From: Okapia johnstoni
Taxonomy: Eukaryota > Chordata > Mammalia > Artiodactyla > Giraffidae
Reading direction: 5' to 3'
Length of the DNA stretch: 64,000 nt
Assembly (NCBI GenBank): GCA_024291935.2
Contig: CM044309.1
Location: 35,054,001-35,118,000 of the forward strand
Shown: positions 52,223 to 63,481 of the stretch, one piece after another
Layout: each line of letters begins with the position of its first letter
Numbering within the stretch: the first letter of the stretch is position 1
The notes under the pieces: model-generated
The model's database searches: none
What the model was told of the DNA's origin: nothing
Seen by the model: the letters and a program-made list of their open reading frames with translations, nothing else
Made by a program: the position numbers and the translations under genes

Positions 52223-52337
52223 AAAATTTATCATGAAGGGATTTCCCTGGCAGTCCAGTGTAAGACTCCATGCTTCCACTACAGAGGAATGTGTTTGATC
52301 CCTGGTCAGTGAACTAAGATCAAAACTTATCATGAAG
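52223..52337 (+). mobile_element. Head-only CHR SINE with target duplication
   Basis: An 83-bp insertion (52239-52321) holds just the tRNA-like head and 'gaactaagatc', without the CHR body or A-tail. AAAA(T/C)TTATCATGAAG flanks it (52223-52238 and 52322-52337), 15 of 16 matching. Confidence 0.88.
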
Positions 52338-52429
52338 AGAAAGAGATGTATAGTTATTTTATCTGAATGTATGTATAGGCATATACTTAAGTATTTTATA
52401 CATATACATATATAATTTGCTGTGGTATT

Positions 52430-53830
52430 TTTTACTTACTTTGGACATTTTTTGATAACAGCTATTATTCTTCAGGGTAGTTTTAGGTTTACAGAAAAGC
52501 TGAGGAGAATGTATAGAATTCCTACATACCCACTCTCCCTCTGCACAATTTCTCCTGTAATTAATATCTTGCATTTGTGTGGTACATTAGTTACAATTTA
52601 TGAACCAATATTGATACATCGTTATTAACTAAATCCCATAGTTGACATTAGGGTTTACTTCTCGTGTTGCAGAGTTTTATGGGTTTTGACAAATGAGTAA
52701 TGTCCTGTACCCACCATGACAGTATCATGCAAATAGTTTCACTATCCTTAAAAATTCCCTGTGCTCCACTGATTCATACTTCCCTCCCTCCTCTTAACCC
52801 AGGGCAACCACAGATCTGTTTATGGTCTCGGCGGTTAGCCTCTCAAGAATGTCATATAGTTAGAATCATGCAGTTTGTAGCTTTTTTAGACTGGATTCTT
52901 TGATTTAGCAATGTGTATTTAAGGTTCGTCCCCAACTTTTTGTGGCTTGATAGCTCATTTCGTTTTATTGTTGAATAAAATTCCATCGAATGGATGTACT
53001 ACAGTTTGTTTCTCCATTCACTGATGGAAGGATATGTCTTGGTTGCTTCTAATTCTTGACAATTAATAAAGCTTCTACAAACATTCATGTGCAGGGTTTT
53101 GTGTGGACATTCATTTTCAACTCATTTGGATAAATTCCTAGGAGAATGATTGCTGGATCATATGGTAAGACTATGTTTAGCTTTGTATTAAACTGCCATC
53201 CTGTCTTCCAAAGTGACTGTACCATTTTGCATTCTCAACAGCAGTGAATGAGAGCTCCTGTTGCCTTACATCATTGCCAGCATTTAGTGTTGTCAGTGTT
53301 TTAAATTCTAGCCATTCTAATAGATGTTTCATTGTACCTCATTGTACTTTTAATTAGCAGTTCCCTAATGTCATATGATGTTGAACATCCTTCACATACT
53401 ATTGCCATCTGCATATCTTCTTTGGTGAGGTATCAGAACTCACATCCTACCTGACATCCTAACTATATTGAATCTTACTATCCATGATCATGGAATATCC
53501 TTCTACTTATTTTTTATTTCTTTCATCAGAGTTTTGTGCTTTTCCTCATATCCATCTTGTTCATATTTTGTTAGAACTATACTTAAGCACAGGATTTTGT
53601 ATTTTGGGTAGTTTTGTAAATGGTGTTGTGTTTTGAATTTCAAGTTCCAATTATTCATTGCAGGTATATAGGAGAGCAATTGACTTTCATATATAACCTT
53701 GCATTCTCAAATCTTGCTAGAACTGCTTTTTAGTTCCAGGAAGTGGTATTGGTATTGTTGCTATTCTTTAGGATTTTCAACATAGACAAATAATTCATTG
53801 ACCAAAATTATTTTTTTACAGTTTAAGTGC
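52430..53830 (-). mobile_element. L1M LINE, antisense
   Basis: Reverse-strand old L1 3' UTR and ORF2 C-terminal area: 'ttttaggtttacagaaaagc', 'ccagggcaaccacagatctg', 'ggataaattcctaggagaa', 'tcttctttggtgaggtat'. Confidence 0.8.
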
Positions 53831-54225
53831 TATATTAATGTAATAGGATGTGTTGATTTAACAGTTATCAGTACTTGAAACCCCAAATGACAAAGCAGAC
53901 TCTCTCACATGTTCATAAGATGGAAATAATTGTCTAATCTTTCCCTTCCTTCCACTCACTCTTTCTCTGCATACTCATACTGAAGGGGCACAACTTCTTG
54001 GGAATCAGTGTCTTACCTCTTGGGGGGATATGGGAAACTCAAGATGTTATATAACTGCATGCTGTACCAATTCAATATATAGAACTGCTGATGAAAAATG
54101 CACACTACAGGGTAATTGCCCAGTTTTTTATGTCATGAATTGAGGGCATTTCCTGCATTAAATTATGCTACTGAATTAATGTTTTGAGTCAAGAAATGGA
54201 TTTTACTATTTACTAACTTTTAAAA
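53831..54225. other. Intron 2 sequence, nothing assigned
   Basis: No repeat or exon recognised. Confidence 0.45.
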
Positions 54226-54507
54226 ACATTATTTATTTATTTAAATTGTTGGCTGTGCTGGGTCTTCATTGCTGCCTGTAGGCTTTCTCTAGCTGCAATG
54301 AGCCAGGGATGCTCTCTAGCTGCAGTGCAAGGGCTTCTCATTACGATGGCTTCTCTCATTGCTGAGCATAGGTTCTAGGGCATGGGGGTTTCAATAACTG
54401 CAGTGCAGGGACTTAGTGGAATCTTCCTGGATCAGAGAGATCGAACCCGTGTCCCCTGCATTGGCAGGCGATTCTTAACCACTGGACACCCCAGGAGAGT
54501 CCCTTTA
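54226..54507 (-). mobile_element. Full-length CHR SINE
   Basis: T-rich tail at left (ttatttatttaaattg), CHR body, then tRNA head at right ('gatcgaacccgtgtcccct', 'aaccactggacacc'). Confidence 0.88.
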
Positions 54508-54619
54508 ATCACCTTCATTTCCCAAAGGAAAATTCTGAGGCTCAGGGTCACCCTGTTACATGGCAGAGACAGGATCTGAGCTTCTGCTGTTCACCAGCAT
54601 ACTCTCCTGCCTTCCAGTA

Positions 54620-54800
54620 GCTATCACTGTGTCATAATATGCATTCAGTCAACATTTATGTGGAGCCTGTTATGTGCCAGTTACTATAGAAAACTCTGTT
54701 GTGTGGTAGGAACGTGGGGGTGTGGGGGAAGATGCAAAAATAGACCAGATGCAGACATGTCTTTTAAGGAGCTTACATTTGGTGATGGTTAAGTCTTGGT
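54620..54800 (-). mobile_element. L2 LINE 3' end, antisense
   Basis: 'tcagtcaacatttatgtgga', 'gttatgtgccagttactat', 'ttttaaggagcttacatttg'. Confidence 0.75.
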
Positions 54801-55516
54801 GTGAAGAATGCAAGTTGAAGCTTGAAAAGGAGTGGCTGCCATACTCTCATTTTAAACAAGCTGGTTGTGAGTCAGATTTGGAAACAAAGAAATATAAACT
54901 GTGTGCTAGGAGGACTTCAATAGATCAGTTTGACACCAGAAGAGAAACCATACTGTGGGTTAGTGTGCTGATCTCCAGACCTTTTAGACAGTACACCGTT
55001 TAGTAAAACTGTCTTAAGCCTGCACTTCCAGTATACGTTTACTTACATGTTATAGCATTTGCATAGTAATTGTATACACATTAGTAATGATATATTCCAG
55101 ACAATAAAAATTTACAAAAGATGAAGAAAAAAATGTAGATAGAATTCCTAAAACTTTTCCTTCCGTGCTTGCAGTGGATTGTCCATTGTAGACTCTACTT
55201 TGAAAAGACCACTAACATAGTGGAAGACACAAGTGTATTTGTAACAAGATTGTGAGTTATCTCGATGTGATGGTATTTAGATATAACCAAAAGTCAATAG
55301 TGATTTTGGTCATAAAATAACATTGAATTGCAATGCAAAATTTGAGAATTTACTGTGTACAACGTAAGTCATTAGAAAATAAGATAGCCCTTGTTCTTCT
55401 ATAATTTATGAGGATAAGATAAACACATGTTACTGTAATAGAAAGTGATGAGTAGTGCATTACAAAGCAGTTTCATACACATTATTTGAGCTTCATAATA
55501 TCTCTACGAGATAATA
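54801..55516. other. Intron 2 sequence, mostly unassigned
   Basis: A weak antisense L2 piece may lie at about 55360-55480. No exon: the 54722-55003 open frame lacks IL-7 or other signature. Confidence 0.45.
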
Positions 55517-55675
55517 ATAATAATCAATTCAGTTCAATTGCTCAGTCATGTCCAACTCTATGTGACCCCATGGACTGCAGCACGCCAGGCTTCCCAGTCC
55601 ATCACCAACTCCCAGAGCCTGCTCAAACACATGTCCAGTAAGTTGGTAATGCCATCCAATCATCTTATCCTCTGT
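55517..55675 (-). mobile_element. BovB 3' end fragment
   Basis: 'cagttcaattgctcagtcat' at left (element 3' end) to 'ccatccaatcatcttatcc'. It sits in an (ATA)n-flanked site at the edge of a MIR. Confidence 0.88.
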
Positions 55676-55870
55676 TAGTTATTATAATAATAATAATAAC
55701 TAACACAAATTCAGGGTTTACTATGTGCCAGCACTGCTCTGACCACTTTCCATGTAATAATTATATAATTCTCATGATAATTCTGTATAATGAGGAAAGT
55801 GAGACCTGAACCACATAGCTGGCAAGTGGCAAAGCTTGAATTCAAATCCAAACAGTCTAGTTCCAGAAAA
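55676..55870 (-). repeat. MIR SINE, antisense
   Basis: 'tttactatgtgccagcactg', 'tgaggaaagtgagacctga', 'ttgaattcaaatccaaacag'. Confidence 0.75.
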
Positions 55871-58469
55871 AGTCCTCATTATGATGAGGCAAAGCAGGTA
55901 ATAGCCTGTTTTTTGGGGGGGCGGGGGAGGAGAACACATGATAGAGAGTTACGGTAATAACATAATGAAAGAAGGGTGTCAGGAACACTTAAGTTGTATT
56001 GTAGGGAAAGGTGAAGGGGAGTGGAACAGACATTTTAATACATCTGGATATTAAAATCATCCAGAAAAAATAAAATGAAATAAAATAAAATCATCCAGAG
56101 CACATCAATAAAGTAGAACTGAGTTGTGGAAGTAAGAAAATAGAAATGATGGAAACCATGACATAGAGTCCATATACGGTTCAGGGTAAGGGTGAGACTC
56201 ATTTTTCTACTTAGCTCAGAAGGATTGGAAAGTTCATAATGAATAATAAAGGTCTTTTTTCTATATGGTCTACTAAGTAATGAATTTAGATTCCTAGAAC
56301 TAGGATGTCTAAGTTAAATAGAATCAGCACTTTAAGCTTCTTAATACATATCACCTAATTCTTTTCCAGAAAGGGCCCACAAATTTACAGTTCTTACAGC
56401 AATAGATGAGGTCATCATTTTTGTCAGCACTGGGCATTTTTATTTTTTATAGTATCTAGCAGGGCAATAGAAAAACAACTTGTTTTGATTTAATTTCTTT
56501 GATTGCTTGTGACACTTTTTTACATGTATTCATCATTTATGTTTTTAGTTTGCATTGAGATAAAATACAAAGTACTGTTAAAGTGTACAATTTAGTGACT
56601 TTAGGTATAGTCACAAGTTGTGCAATCCTCACCATTATCTACTTCCAGAACATTTCATCACCTCAAAGAGTGATAAAACCATTAGCAATAGCTTTCAATT
56701 CCTCATCACTAGACTCTGGTAGCTACTAATTTACTTTCTGTTTCTATGGATCTGCCTTTTCTCCGCGAGTCATACAAATGGAACCATACAATATGGAGCC
56801 TTTTGTATTGAACTTCTTTTACTTAGCGTAATGTTTTTGAGCTTAACCCATATTATAGCATGAATCAGTACTTCGTTTCTTCTTATAGATTAATAATCTG
56901 TTGAATGGATATACTGTGTTTCTGTTTATCCTTTCATCAGTTGAACGGATAATTTTCTTCCACCTTTGGTCATTATGAGTAATGCTTCCTCAAATCTTGG
57001 TTATACAAGTTTTTGTGGAATACTCTTTTTTATACACCTACAAATGGAATTTCTGGGTCATATGGTAACTCTGTGTTTAACTTTTGAAGAAATGCCAAAC
57101 TATTTCTCAAGTGACTGCACCATTTTACACTCACATCAGCAGTATTTGAGGATTCCAATTCTCCTTCCTGTCTGACTTTTTTACTATAGTCATCCTAGTA
57201 GTTGTGAAGTGGTATGTCTTTTCAGTATTGACCATGCTTCTTGGCCATTTTTGTATCTTGTTTGAGGAAATATTTTTCAAATGTTTTGCTCACTTTTAAT
57301 TGGGTTGTGTTTTGTTTGGTTATGAGAGTTTTTAAAATATATTCTGGATACTAGATGTTATCAGATGTGCAATTTGCAAATATTTTCTCCCATTCTTTGC
57401 ATTTATTTTCCTTTCTTTATGGTGTCTTTTATAGCACAAAAGTTTATCTTGATGAAGTTCAACTTATTTATTCTTTCTTTTTTGGTAATGCCTTTGGTAG
57501 CATAGTTAAGAAACTATTACCTAATCCAAGGTGACAAAGATTTACATCTATATTTTTTCTAAGAACTTTATAGCTTTAGGTCTTATTTAGGTCTTTGATC
57601 TATATTTGGTTAATTTTTGTATATGATATAAGCTAGGGAGTTCAATTTTATTTTCTCCAGTTGTTCTGCACCGTTTGTTGAAAAGACTATTTTCCCCCAT
57701 TGAATTGTCTTAGCACCTTTATTGAAAATCAGTTGTACTCAAATGTATATTTTAAATTTCTAATTCCATCCCATTTCTTATATGCCCATTTTTCTGTCAA
57801 TACCACACAGTCTTGATGACTGTAGCACAGTAGTTAGTTTTAAAATTGGAAGTGTGAGTTTCCAACTATGTTCTTTTTTAAGATTGTTTTGGCTCTTATG
57901 GATCCTCATCACTTATTTAAGTCTGTTGTTGATATTTATTCTACTTTTTTAGGGATTCTGTTGTTTAAAAGCTTTAGAATTTAAATGTACTACAAAACTG
58001 GTGATGCCATCCCTCTAACAATAATTATACAGCATAACTCCACACACCTGTAATCATGGCCATGTCAGTGGTATGGACAGAGGAGTTGACAGTGGACAGG
58101 ATGGAGACTGGTTTAAGAATATCTTCTTCCTTATAGCCCTCAAGATCCTTTGCCATTCTCCTATTGGCTTTTTTTTGATACTCCTATCATTAGGTAAGAG
58201 ACCATTATATAAGTATGATAACTTGATGACTATCATATTTGTTGAAAACATTTCCCAGTTTACATTTACTTTTTATCTTGTTTTTTTGATATACAGATTT
58301 TATTTTATGTAGCCACATCTATAAAAATAGGATTATCTATAAATTAGGATACAATATGGGCACCAAAGTGGAAGCTGCCATTTCACATTTTTTTTTTTCC
58401 ATTTCACATTTTAAGGAGAGAAGACAATCAAGTCTTCATGGAACACATGACATTTTTTCTTCTGATTTT

Positions 58470-58925
58470 TTTTTAAAGACAACTTTTTAGAGCAGCTTTA
58501 GGTTTACAACAAAATTGAGAGGAAGGTACATTTTTCTTATGTACGCAATCCTCCCATCATATAGCCTCTCTTATTATCAACACCATTCACTTTTTATGAA
58601 ATACAACTTTTATGAAGGATGCACCTACATTGACTCATCATAATTGCCTGAAGTCCACAATTTCCCTCAGGGTTCACACTTGTGTTGTACATTCTATGGA
58701 TGTGGAGGAAGTATAATGGCATATATCCATCATTGTAATATCATACAGAGTGTTTTCACTTTTCTAAAAGTCCTTTATACTCTGCCTATTTATCCTTCCT
58801 CCCCCACCAACCTCTGGCAACCACTCATCTTTATATTGTTTCCATTGCTTTGCCATTTTGAGCTTTATGCCTTCTTTCCCAATCTGTATACCTTTTATTT
58901 CCTTGCCTTATTGCATGAACAAGGA
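58470..58925 (-). mobile_element. L1M 3' UTR, antisense
   Basis: 'gagcagctttaggtttacaa', 'catcataattgcctgaagtc', 'cctctggcaaccactcatc'. Note that 'attgcctgaa' resembles a codon run of IL-7 exon 3 by chance; flanks do not match. Confidence 0.7.
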
Positions 58926-59045
58926 CTTATTGCATAAGCAAGGACTTTCAGTACACTTTTGAAAAGAAGTGGTATGACGGGCCATCCTTGCTTTTTACCT
59001 GATCTTTGTGGGAAAACTTCGAATTACTCACTGCTAAGTAAGACG

Positions 59046-59262
59046 TTATTATTGTTGTTTAGTTGCTAAGTCATGTCTGACTCTTGCAACCCCATGGACT
59101 GTAGCTCACAAGATTCCTCTGTCCATGGGGTTTTCCAGGCAAGGATACTGGAGTGGGTTGCCATTTCCTTTTCCAGGGGAGCTCCCCCACTCAGGGATCA
59201 AACCTGCATCTCCTGCATTGCAGGTAGATTCTTTACTCTGCTGAGCCACTAGGGAAGCAAGC
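59046..59262 (-). mobile_element. Bov-tA SINE
   Basis: Reverse-strand full SINE, head at right ('gctgagccactagggaagc'). Confidence 0.9.
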
Positions 59263-59866
59263 AAGCCATTAGCTGTAGTATTTTTGCGTAGTCTTTATCA
59301 AGGTGAGGAAGTTCCCTCTTTTCCTAGTATATTGAGAGGTTTTTTTTCATGAATGGGTATTAGATTTTGTCAAATGCTTTTTTTGCATCAAATGGTAAGA
59401 TCATGTGATAAAAAAACTGTACTGATGTGGTAGATTAAATTAATTGATTTTCCACTGTTGAATCAGCCTTGTCTGCTTGGAATAAATCCCTCTTGGTTGT
59501 GGTGTATAATTCTTTTTGTATTATACTGGATTTGATATGCTAATATTTTCTTGAGGATTTTTGCATCTGTGTTGACGGGAGAATCTGGCCTATAGTTTTC
59601 TTTTCTTTTCTTTTTTCCCTTTTTCTCATCTTTTTCTGTTTTTGGTGTTAAAGTAATGGTATTCTCATAGACTGACTTAGGATGTGTTCCCTCTCCTCTG
59701 TCCTCTGAAAGAGATTGTAGAGAATTGGTCTAATTTCTTTCTTAAGTGTTTGCTAGAATTTATCAGTAAACCCATCTGGACTTGGTGCTTCCTGCCTTGG
59801 AATGTTATTAATTACTGATTCAGTTTCTTCAATAGATATAGGCCTATTCAGATCTTCTATTTCTTC

Positions 59867-60683
59867 TTGTGAGTTTTCAGTTCAGTTCAGTTCAGTCGCT
59901 CAGTCGTGTCTGACTCTTTGTGACCCCATGAACCACAGCACACCAGGCCTCTCTGTCCATCACCAACTCCCAGAGTCCACCCAAACCCGTGTCCATCGAG
60001 TCAATGATGCCATCCAGCCATCTCATCCTCTGTCATCACCTTCTCCTCTTGCCCTCAATCCTTCCTAGCATCAGGGTCTTTTCAAATGAGTCAGCTCTTT
60101 GCATCAGGTAGCCAAAGTATTGGAGTTTCAGCTTCAACATCAATCCTTCCAATGAACACCCAGGACCGATCTCCTTTAGGATGGACTGGTTGGATCTCCT
60201 TGCAGTCCAAGGGACTCTTGAGAGTCTTCTCCAACACCACAGTTCAAAAGCATCAATTCTTCGGCACTCAGCTTTCTTTGTAGTCCAACTCTCACATCCA
60301 TACATGACCACTGGAAAAACCGTAGCCTTGACTAGACGGATCTTTGTTGGCAAAGTAATGTCTCTGCTTTTTAATATGCTATCTAGGTTGGTCATAACTT
60401 TCCTTCCTAGGAGTAAGAGTCTTTTAATTTCATTGCTGCAATCACCATCTGCAGTGATTTTGGAGCCCAGAAAAATAAAGTCAGCCACTGTTTCCACTAT
60501 TTCCCCATCTATCTGCCATGAAGTGATCGGACAGGATGCCATGATCTTAGTTTTCTGAATGTTGAGCTTTAAGCCAACTTTTTCACTCTCCTCTTTCACT
60601 TTAATGAAGAGGCTCTTTAGTTCTTCTTCACTTTCTGCCATAAGGATGGTGTCATCTGCATATCTGAGGTTATTGTGAGTTTT
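59867..60683 (-). mobile_element. BovB LINE, 5'-truncated, perfect target duplication, long open frame
   Basis: Element 59878-60672 on the reverse strand between copies of TTGTGAGTTTT (59867-59877 and 60673-60683). The open frame (60036-60689, 217 codons) begins in flanking DNA and then reads NNLRYADDTILMAES, the second half of the RT with its catalytic YADD (60651-60662), KLNIQKTKIM, MYGCESW and the WCWRRL region. It stops near the BovB C-terminus. Without the N-terminal RT and endonuclease it cannot act alone. Confidence 0.94.
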
Positions 60684-60711
60684 GGTCATACATATTTCTT
60701 TTTCTGTTTTA

Positions 60712-60945
60712 TATTATTTTTTAGAACTTCTTATTTTGAATTGGGGTATAGCCAATTAACCATGTTGTGATAGTTTCAGGTGAAGAGCAAAGGGACTCAG
60801 CCATACATATATATGTATCTATTCTCCCCCAAACCCCTCCTCTCCCATCCCGACTGGCACATAACATTGAGCAGACTTTCATGTGCTATACAATAGGTCC
60901 TTGTTGGTTATCCATTTAAAAAATACCAGGGTCACATATAATTCT
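60712..60945 (-). mobile_element. Artiodactyl L1 3' UTR, antisense
   Basis: 'tgaattggggtatagccaat', 'catgttgtgatagtttcagg', 'aggtccttgttggttatcc'. Confidence 0.8.
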
Positions 60946-61079
60946 TGAATGTTAAAACACATGTAGGTTTTACCAAAAGGAATAGAACAGGCTTTGGGGG
61001 GCTCCTCTACGGAGGGGATGGAGCACCTTGAAAATGCATATAATTAAGAAATCAATTGCATGGTGTAGTTGGGTTGTAG

Positions 61080-61315
61080 GATGCAAGACAAGAACCAAAT
61101 CCTCAGAGAAAGCCTGGCCCACAGAGTACTGGGCTAATTATACAAAGGAGTTTGGCCCTTTTTTCTAAGCATCCTGAAGTCATTGGGGAATTTGGAGGAG
61201 AATAAAAGACACTGAATATAAGCACCACAAGAATAGAAATCTTTGTCCTTTGTATTCACAGCTATTTCCTGAAGGCCTAGAACTCTCAATAAATATTTGA
61301 TGAATGAATGGAGAA
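61080..61315. mobile_element. L2 pieces in both orientations (weak)
   Basis: 61080-61210 resembles antisense L2 ('catcctgaagtcattgggg'); 61220-61315 is a sense L2 end ('ctcaataaatatttgatga'). Confidence 0.5.
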
Positions 61316-61487
61316 TGAAATAACATTATCAGATTTATATCTTATAATTTTTTTCTGGCAATGTAGACAATTTGTAGGTTAGCATGGAAAGAAAGGAGAG
61401 AGTGTGGAACAACTTCAGAGAGCTTTAGATAAAATTGTTGATGGTCGTGGAGCAACACAGTGATTCATAACGTTAAGGTACTTGAGG

Positions 61488-61590
61488 TGAACTGAAAGGT
61501 TTGTTAAAACACAGATTGCTGCGCCTACTCCCAGAGACTCTTTAAGGAATTTTGGTGATCTGGGAATTCCACTGGATAACTTCATGTATG
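61488..61590 (+). mobile_element. MER5-like DNA transposon remnant
   Basis: 'ttaaaacacagattgctgcg' and 'cccagagactctttaagga' follow the MER5/Charlie pattern. Confidence 0.5.
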
Positions 61591-61817
61591 TCCTTGTCTC
61601 ATATGGAAAGAATTTATAAACTTAAAGGAAAAATTAGAATAGTACCCTGATGTTAGTCTGATACCTAAATTCTATTGCCTCAGATCTCAAAAGGCATATA
61701 TTTGCTCTGTGGGTATCAGCTCCTATGAAGTTTGTTTCTTTTTCAGTGTTTAATTCAACCACAGTAACAAAAAAACCCAACAACAACACATCATAAATTC
61801 AATTAGCCATTGTTTTA

Positions 61818-62026
61818 AGCTTCCCTGGTGGCTCAGATGGTAAAGAATCTGCCTGCAATGCAGAAGACACACATTTGATCCCTGGGGTCAGGAAGATCCC
61901 CTTGGAGAAGGAAATGGCAACCCACTCTAGTATTCTTGCCTGGAGAATCCCATGGACAGAGGAGCCTGGTGGGTGACAGTCTATGGGGTTGCAAAGAGTC
62001 AGACATGACTGAGCAACTAATACTTC
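61818..62026 (+). mobile_element. Bov-tA SINE
   Basis: Complete head and body, ending 'agacatgactgagcaacta'. Confidence 0.92.
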
Positions 62027-62232
62027 CTTCCTCATTTTAGCATCCATGATTAAGCATCTGTTTTATGGAGAAACCAAGCAATCTTCTTCAGCAAGAAAAA
62101 ATATCCTTTCATTGATAGCCTTGCATAGATTGCTTTTCAGTGAAATAGCACTGCAGTGCAATTCAAGGGACACTGAGTGAAGGATCAGAAGACCTAAATG
62201 TGTTACTGGCTTTATTATCAGCAAGCACTGTG

Positions 62233-62309
62233 ATCTTGGAGGGCTTCTCTGATATCTCAGTAGGTACAGAATCCACCTGCAACTCAGGAGACACCATTTC
62301 AATCTTGGA
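62233..62309 (+). mobile_element. Head-only Bov-tA fragment in a MIR-like sequence
   Basis: About 61 bp of tRNA-like head (62241-62301) flanked by ATCTTGGA (62233-62240 and 62302-62309). The right copy could also be SINE sequence, so the duplication is uncertain. Flanks resemble a MIR ('cactgtgatcttgga', 'tacctcatttaacc'). Confidence 0.6.
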
Positions 62310-62744
62310 TACCTCATTTAACCACTTTGGTACTTTCCAATCCCCTACAAACTGTGAACATTGAATTATCTCTGGGGTCCATGATAGTGCCCCAACTTTT
62401 TGAAACAGGGAACAAAAACCACATTTTATTTTCTTCTTTCTTTTCCTCCCTTCCTTCATTACTGGCCTGAACAATTGATTGTCTTCCTCCTTTTATAAAC
62501 ATGTATCAATCCTCTACTATGTGGAATGCTCTGTGTCAAACATTATCCCTCTAAATTAATAGTAATAGTTAATAAGCTGTCTCTATTCTACATATAATCA
62601 AGGACTGGAGTGAAATTTATTCAGAAATATTTATCTCATAAAGCAATAAATAAACCATATTGGAGAAGAAAAGACAATCCTTTCCCCGTTGACAAGTCCT
62701 AGTACTCTTGTAAAAAACCGATCAGTTGATCACATATGTGTGGC

Positions 62745-63215
62745 TTACATTTCATTCATAGATACATATTTATGCTGGGGCAGTACCAGACTTTTATTAC
62801 CATTGCTTTGGAGTAAGTTTTGAAAGCAGAAAGTGTGAATCCTTCTAGCTTGTCCTTTTTCAAGACTGTTTTGGCTGTTCAGTCCCTTGCAATTCCATAT
62901 GAATTTTAGAATCAGCTCATTAATTTCTGAGAAGTAGTCAGTTGGGATTCTGCTAGGGACTTTGTTGCACCTATAAATCAATTTGATAGGTATTGTCTTT
63001 TTAACAATACATAATGATGCCTCTGACCCATGAATATGGGATGTTTTCCCATTTATTTAGAACTTTAATTTCCTTCAACAATGTTTTATAGTTTTGAGGC
63101 TGTAAATTCTAAACCTATTTTGTTAAAAATTATTCCTAAGTACTTTATGTATCTTTGATGCTATTGTAAATGAGATTGTTCTCTTGATTTTATTTAAAAA
63201 TTGTCTGTGAGTCTT
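62745..63215 (-). mobile_element. L1M ORF2 fragment, antisense
   Basis: 'ttcaagactgttttggctgt', 'atgaattttagaatcagct', 'tttatagttttgaggctgta'. Confidence 0.78.
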
Positions 63216-63395
63216 AACTCTGTGCTTCTTGTAAGTATAACTAAGTTTTTGTCTTAGTTCCCCATACAACACTATAGGTATTGATATCTTAAGGACAGTT
63301 TAAGTTTGATTCATCTTTGTATTGCACAGAATGCCCAGCAAAAGTATCTTTCACATTGTAGTTTTTCATATAAATAGTAATATGAATTGCATAAT

Positions 63396-63481
63396 ATATT
63401 GGGTTAACCAAAAAGGTTGTTTGGATTTTTCATAAGATGTTGCAGAAAAACCAAAATGAATTTTTTGGCCAACCTAATATA
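63396..63481. mobile_element. Mariner-like palindromic MITE
   Basis: About 86 bp whose left arm (tatattgggttaaccaaaaa) is the imperfect reverse complement of its right arm (ttttttggccaacctaatata region), with TA at the ends. The single strand would fold into one long hairpin. It matches the short ruminant mariner remnants ('ggccaaaaagttcg' type) that have also given rise to microRNA hairpins. Confidence 0.85.

Larger units (their letters stand above)
56530..60715 (-). mobile_element. L1M LINE, long antisense copy with later insertions
   Basis: Reverse-strand L1: 3' UTR side at 56530-56950, ORF2 at 56960-57970 ('aatttctgggtcatatggta', 'cttgatgactgtagcacagt') and ORF2 RT area at 58930-59870 ('tttgtcaaatgctttttttg', 'taaacccatctggacttggt'). 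A second L1M UTR (58470-58925), a Bov-tA (59046-59262) and a BovB (59878-60672) interrupt it; 57975-58470 is unassigned. Confidence 0.75.

Noticed and set aside
58644..58937. Possible IL7 exon 3 because of 'attgcctgaa'
   Set aside because: Flanking codons do not match IL-7 and the region reads as antisense L1M 3' UTR.
60036..60689. 217-codon minus-strand gene
   Set aside because: It is BovB reverse transcriptase, bounded by a target duplication, with its apparent start in flanking DNA.
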